Shown piece by piece: positions 6,741-9,555 of a stretch of 9,555 nt of DNA. Numbering within the stretch: position 1 is the first letter of the stretch; each line of letters opens with the position of its first letter. A program made the position numbers and the translations under genes. This stretch comes from Candidatus Nanopelagicales bacterium. Its GTDB lineage: Bacteria > Actinomycetota > Actinomycetes > S36-B12 > UBA5976. The notes below the pieces were generated by a model, which saw only the letters and a program-made list of their open reading frames with translations, had not been told where the DNA came from and made no database searches. The stretch is from contig JALRKC010000026.1 in the NCBI GenBank assembly GCA_023254955.1, positions 1 to 9,555 of the forward strand, written 5' to 3'.

Positions 6741-7540
6741 TGGACCAGCAAGAGTGGGAAAGATCGCCCTTGAGGCTAAATCTCATTGAGGATTCGGTAA
6801 AAAGAGCACAAGCCGGGGTTAGCAAAATCATTTATTTACCTCAAACAGGATCAACCAATCAAGTTGCGGTGGATTTGCTTGCGGAGGGAAACTCGGAGTT
6901 TGCCGTAGTGACGGACTTTCAGTCTGCCGGAAAAGGAAGATTAAACCGAATCTGGGAGGCGAGCCCAGAAAGTTCGCTATTGATTTCCCTGGCTTTTAAA
7001 TTAAATGCCATTACCAATTTGGGATGGCTAAATCTCTGGGCGGCAACAATTGCTCGGAGAGTACTAATGGAAAACTTTAATTTGGAAATAGCTCTCAAAT
7101 GGCCAAATGATTTAGTGGTAGCGACTCCAGATGCCTTTTTAAAGTTTGGGGGAATACTCTCAGAAATTCATAAAGAGCATGTCATTTTTGGTATTGGAAT
7201 TAATTACTCCCAAGATCACTCAGAGCTACCAACCAGTATTTCCACAAGCATTAAATTACAGAATGCTAATTTTGTAGCTCGTGAATTTGTCATCGCTGAC
7301 TTAATTAGCAATTTATACAAGTTCTGGAATCTGGATGCAAATAGTAATCAATTTCCAGCCAAGGCGATAATGCGCGAATATCAAGCGGCTAGTTACACCC
7401 TGGGAAGACGTGTGGTTGTGACGCTGCCAAATGGAAATGAAATAAGTGGGATAGCGGTAGCCTTGGCTGAGAATGGGGCCTTAATGGTCCGTAATGAAAA
7501 GGGAGAAATCGAAACAATTACCGCAGGTGACGTGAATTAG
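6740..7540 (+). CDS. birA: Biotin--[acetyl-CoA carboxylase] ligase (no DNA-binding domain)
   Basis: This enzyme activates biotin with ATP and attaches it to the carrier-domain lysine of biotin enzymes, here presumably AccA. I place the start at ATG 6740 (266 residues). An in-frame TTG at 6671 would run into the pccB coding region and adds only non-family sequence. Motifs numbered from the ATG are LPQTGSTN (33-40), DFQSAGKGRLNR (59-70), LKWPNDL (119-125), FGGILSE (136-142), GIGIN (151-155), and a C-terminal beta domain from about 222 (GRRVVVTLPNG). The biotin-loop arginine equivalent to E. coli R118 is R67; the loop is otherwise GKGRLNR instead of GRGRRGR, with Asn where the last loop glycine usually lies. 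There is no N-terminal winged helix, so it should not act as a repressor like E. coli BirA. It has no Shine-Dalgarno sequence and a -10-like box 7 nt upstream, consistent with a leaderless mRNA. purK follows with no gap. Confidence 0.93.
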   Translation: MDQQEWERSPLRLNLIEDSVKRAQAGVSKIIYLPQTGSTNQVAVDLLAEGNSEFAVVTDFQSAGKGRLNRIWEASPESSLLISLAFKLNAITNLGWLNLWAATIARRVLMENFNLEIALKWPNDLVVATPDAFLKFGGILSEIHKEHVIFGIGINYSQDHSELPTSISTSIKLQNANFVAREFVIADLISNLYKFWNLDANSNQFPAKAIMREYQAASYTLGRRVVVTLPNGNEISGIAVALAENGALMVRNEKGEIETITAGDVN

Positions 7541-8686
7541 ATGCAAGATTACTTTCCAACGGTTTTAGTGATTGGTGCCGGCCAATTAGCCCGAATGATG
7601 ATTGAAGCGAGCACTCGCTTAGGAATCAAAATTCGAGTGCTTGCAGCAGCCAATGATGAATCAGCAGCTCAAATTTCTAGTGATAATTATTTAGGCGACT
7701 ATAGAAATTTAGAACATTTGATAATTGCAAGTAAGGGAGTTTCTGTCGTAACTTTTGATCACGAACATGTTCCCTTAGAGCTGCTTGCGCAATTAGAAAA
7801 AATGAAAATTGCAATTCGACCAGGCATCAAAGCGTTAGCTTGCTCGCAAGATAAGGCTCATATGCGACAAACTTTGCATCAGGCACAGTTACCAAATCCC
7901 AGATGGATTTCAACAAACTCCATTACAAAAGCGCAACAATTTTTTAATGAGCAATCGGGTCAAATGATTTTGAAAGCGATAAAAGGTGGGTATGACGGTA
8001 AGGGCGTATGGGAGATAGAAGAAGCGGCTCAGCTCAATGAATTTTTTACTACTCCTGATAGCACTTGGCTCTTAGAAGAAAAAGTCGACTTTGTTCGTGA
8101 GTTGGCGGTGCAGGTAGTAAGAAGCCCCAGCAATCAATTAGTGGTCTACCAGCCCGTTGAAACTAGACAAAAAAATGGAGTCTGCAATGAGGTGATAGCC
8201 CCAGCACCAAATTTAGATGAAAATTTAAATATTAAAATTCAACAATTAGGCCTAATGGTGGCAAAGGAATTAGACATTACCGGAGTTTTTACTATCGAAA
8301 TGTTTGAGACCAAGAGCGGCGAAATTTTAATAAATGAATTAGCTATGCGGCCACATAATTCTGGTCATTGGTCAATTGATGGCGCAATTACCAGTCAATT
8401 TGAAAATCATTTGAGAGCAATTTTAGATTTACCTTTAGGAAGCTCCGCTCCAAAAGCTCCTTACACGGTAATGGCAAATATTCTTGGTGGAGATTTTCAA
8501 GATTTGTATCGACCGTATCTGCACTGCTTAGCTCGCGATCCCCAGCTTCGCGTTCAGCTTTATGGCAAAGGCGTTAAACCAGGGCGTAAGGTAGGACACC
8601 TAAACTTAAGTGGAACAGATTGGGTTGATTTGTTAGCAAGAGTTCGCCACGCAGCGGATTACTTCACTGGAACAATAACTGAGTGA
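7541..8686 (+). CDS. purK: N5-carboxyaminoimidazole ribonucleotide synthase
   Basis: This enzyme catalyses the ATP- and bicarbonate-dependent conversion of AIR to N5-CAIR in de novo purine synthesis. It is a 381-residue ATP-grasp protein of usual length. Visible features are the N-terminal [11 protein letters not shown] (10-20), VTFDHEHVP (70-78), [11 protein letters not shown] (100-110), the ATP-grasp lysine and loop in [15 protein letters not shown] (143-157), [14 protein letters not shown] (177-190), then [16 protein letters not shown] (266-281) with the metal- and substrate-binding acidic and His residues, and the [10 protein letters not shown] segment (286-295). The ATG directly abuts the birA TAG stop. 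An AGGTGA-like site inside the birA end is about 11 nt away, so translation is probably coupled. Its stop overlaps the purE GTG, and its product feeds PurE. Confidence 0.97.
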   Translation: MQDYFPTVLVIGAGQLARMMIEASTRLGIKIRVLAAANDESAAQISSDNYLGDYRNLEHLIIASKGVSVVTFDHEHVPLELLAQLEKMKIAIRPGIKALACSQDKAHMRQTLHQAQLPNPRWISTNSITKAQQFFNEQSGQMILKAIKGGYDGKGVWEIEEAAQLNEFFTTPDSTWLLEEKVDFVRELAVQVVRSPSNQLVVYQPVETRQKNGVCNEVIAPAPNLDENLNIKIQQLGLMVAKELDITGVFTIEMFETKSGEILINELAMRPHNSGHWSIDGAITSQFENHLRAILDLPLGSSAPKAPYTVMANILGGDFQDLYRPYLHCLARDPQLRVQLYGKGVKPGRKVGHLNLSGTDWVDLLARVRHAADYFTGTITE

Positions 8687-9174
8687 ACATGAATACTCCT
8701 TTAATTTCGATAGTGATGGGTAGCTCGAGCGACAAAGCTGCCTTGCAAGGTGCGATTGATTTGCTAGACGAATTTGAAATTGGTTATGAGCTACAAGTGC
8801 AAAGCGCTCATCGCACCCCTGAAGAAATGATGGAGTATGCAAAAGCGGCTTTATCGCGCGGAGTAAAAACTATCATCGCGGCAGCCGGAGGAGCGGCGCA
8901 TTTGCCGGGCATGATTGCCTCGCTAACTACACTTCCAGTAATTGGTGTACCGGTACCGTTGAAGAATCTCAACGGGCTTGACTCGTTACTTTCAATTGCC
9001 CAAATGCCAGCGGGCGTACCAGTGGCTACTGTAGGAATTGCTAACAGTAAAAATGCTGCTTTGTTAGCTTTAAGAATATTGGCGACTCATGATCCTAAAA
9101 TTGAAGAGAAGCTTGTTAGATTTCAAGCCGCACAAAAAGATATAGTTAAAAAACAAAATCAAGAATTGTCTTGA
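8683..9174 (+). CDS. purE: N5-carboxyaminoimidazole ribonucleotide mutase
   Basis: This enzyme rearranges N5-CAIR to CAIR, the step after PurK, and forms a homo-octamer in characterised class I enzymes. At 163 residues it is the usual size. Motifs are IVMGSSSDK (10-18), [11 protein letters not shown] (39-49) with the catalytic His at 43, [12 protein letters not shown] (66-77) and [20 protein letters not shown] (96-115). Pairing with purK supports class I rather than the AIR-using class II. The start is uncertain: GTG 8683 overlaps the purK stop as GTGA, an arrangement also used by accE in this window, while ATG 8689 lies two codons on. Neither has a strong ribosome site, and the difference is two residues. 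The 3' end overlaps the convergent LCP gene by 16 nt. Confidence 0.96.
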   Translation: MNMNTPLISIVMGSSSDKAALQGAIDLLDEFEIGYELQVQSAHRTPEEMMEYAKAALSRGVKTIIAAAGGAAHLPGMIASLTTLPVIGVPVPLKNLNGLDSLLSIAQMPAGVPVATVGIANSKNAALLALRILATHDPKIEEKLVRFQAAQKDIVKKQNQELS

Positions 9175-9555
9175 AGCTCGAAATTTACTATTCGTCCATT
9201 TTTAATATCTTCAAAGATTTGAGTTGCTTGTGGCTCAATTGGAACTAAAACCGAACCAACATTTTCAATTCTTCCACCGGATTCCACAGGTAGCGTCCCA
9301 GAATTGATCTCTTTCATTGCAGCAAAAACTAGCAGTGATAAATCAAATGCATTTGTCTTTTCATCTACAGTAATTGCCTCACCCAGATTCCAAACAATTC
9401 TGTATTGCGCAACAGGATTTAAAATTGTTGAAATACTGGTGACTTTCTTAATTAGAGATTTAATAACTTCTTGCTGTCTTTCAACTCTTCCCAGATCGCC
9501 TTTAGGGTCGGTATAACGCGCTCGCGAGTAAGCCAAGGCAGTTTTGCCATCGATT
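9159..9555 (-). CDS. LytR-CpsA-Psr (LCP) family cell-wall glycopolymer ligase, C-terminal part (5' end beyond window)
   Basis: LCP proteins are membrane-anchored enzymes that transfer undecaprenyl-linked glycopolymers to peptidoglycan outside the membrane. Only the last 131 codons are in the window, and the frame is open to the right edge. The diagnostic segment is at fragment residues 2-20, [19 protein letters not shown], followed by LGRVERQQE. It supplies the Arg/Asp residues (R11, R13, D16, D20, R23, R26) that bind the lipid pyrophosphate head and metal in known LCP structures. The rest looks like the end of the catalytic domain; no separate C-terminal (LytR_C) domain appears before the stop at 9159. 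A TTG at 9534-9536 could be misread as a start, but family sequence continues upstream of it. Which wall polymer is transferred cannot be told. It converges on purE with a 16-nt overlap and no terminator between them. Confidence 0.93.
   Translation of the reverse strand, partial: IDGKTALAYSRARYTDPKGDLGRVERQQEVIKSLIKKVTSISTILNPVAQYRIVWNLGEAITVDEKTNAFDLSLLVFAAMKEINSGTLPVESGGRIENVGSVLVPIEPQATQIFEDIKNGRIVNFELQDNS

Noticed and set aside
8633..8842. Minus-strand frame across the purK-purE junction
   Set aside because: It is antisense to two well-identified genes, with a composition expected of a shadow frame.
9534..9536. TTG as start of a short complete gene at the right edge
   Set aside because: Reading upstream to 9554 continues the LCP motif (IDGKTA before [14 protein letters not shown]), so this is the end of a longer gene cut by the window.

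Overview
The window reads as a stretch of core metabolism from an AT-rich actinobacterium. The acyl-CoA carboxylase genes (alpha, beta and the small epsilon subunit found only in actinobacterial complexes), the actinobacterial form of Maf, and the order LCP - purE - purK - birA / pccB - accE - maf - accA all point to Actinomycetota. The AT-rich codon use and very tight packing (overlapping genes, gaps under 80 bases) would suit a streamlined freshwater or marine lineage such as the Nanopelagicales, but that placement is inference. TGA, TAA and TAG all act as stops here.

Layout. Positions 1-6701 are a leftward (minus-strand) block, listed here in transcription order: pccB (carboxyltransferase), accE (epsilon subunit), maf (nucleotide pyrophosphatase), fadD (acyl-CoA ligase), a bile acid:sodium symporter (BASS/SBF) family transporter, and accA (biotin carboxylase, cut by the left edge). 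Positions 6740-9174 are a rightward block: birA (biotin ligase), purK and purE. The two blocks diverge from a 38-bp gap that carries candidate back-to-back -10 boxes. At the right edge a LytR-CpsA-Psr (LCP) cell-wall ligase gene enters on the minus strand and converges on purE with a 16-nt overlap. No intergenic stretch exceeds 80 bases. I see no tRNA, rRNA, CRISPR array or mobile element.

How the genes fit together. BirA should biotinylate the carrier domain expected on the unseen C-terminus of AccA. AccA and PccB, with AccE, would carboxylate acetyl- or propionyl-CoA for fatty-acid and methylmalonyl-CoA metabolism. FadD makes acyl-CoA from free carboxylic acids. PurK and PurE carry out the bicarbonate-dependent carboxylation step of purine synthesis.

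Most of the window is ordinary. The points worth a second look are: (1) a translationally coupled fadD-BASS pair placed between maf and accA, which may be an uptake-and-activation module for an unknown organic acid; (2) an isoleucine at the known acyl-CoA specificity position of PccB, where propionyl-specific enzymes have aspartate; (3) the compact divergent birA/pccB promoter, in which birA may be leaderless. I found nothing that I would call a new biological system.
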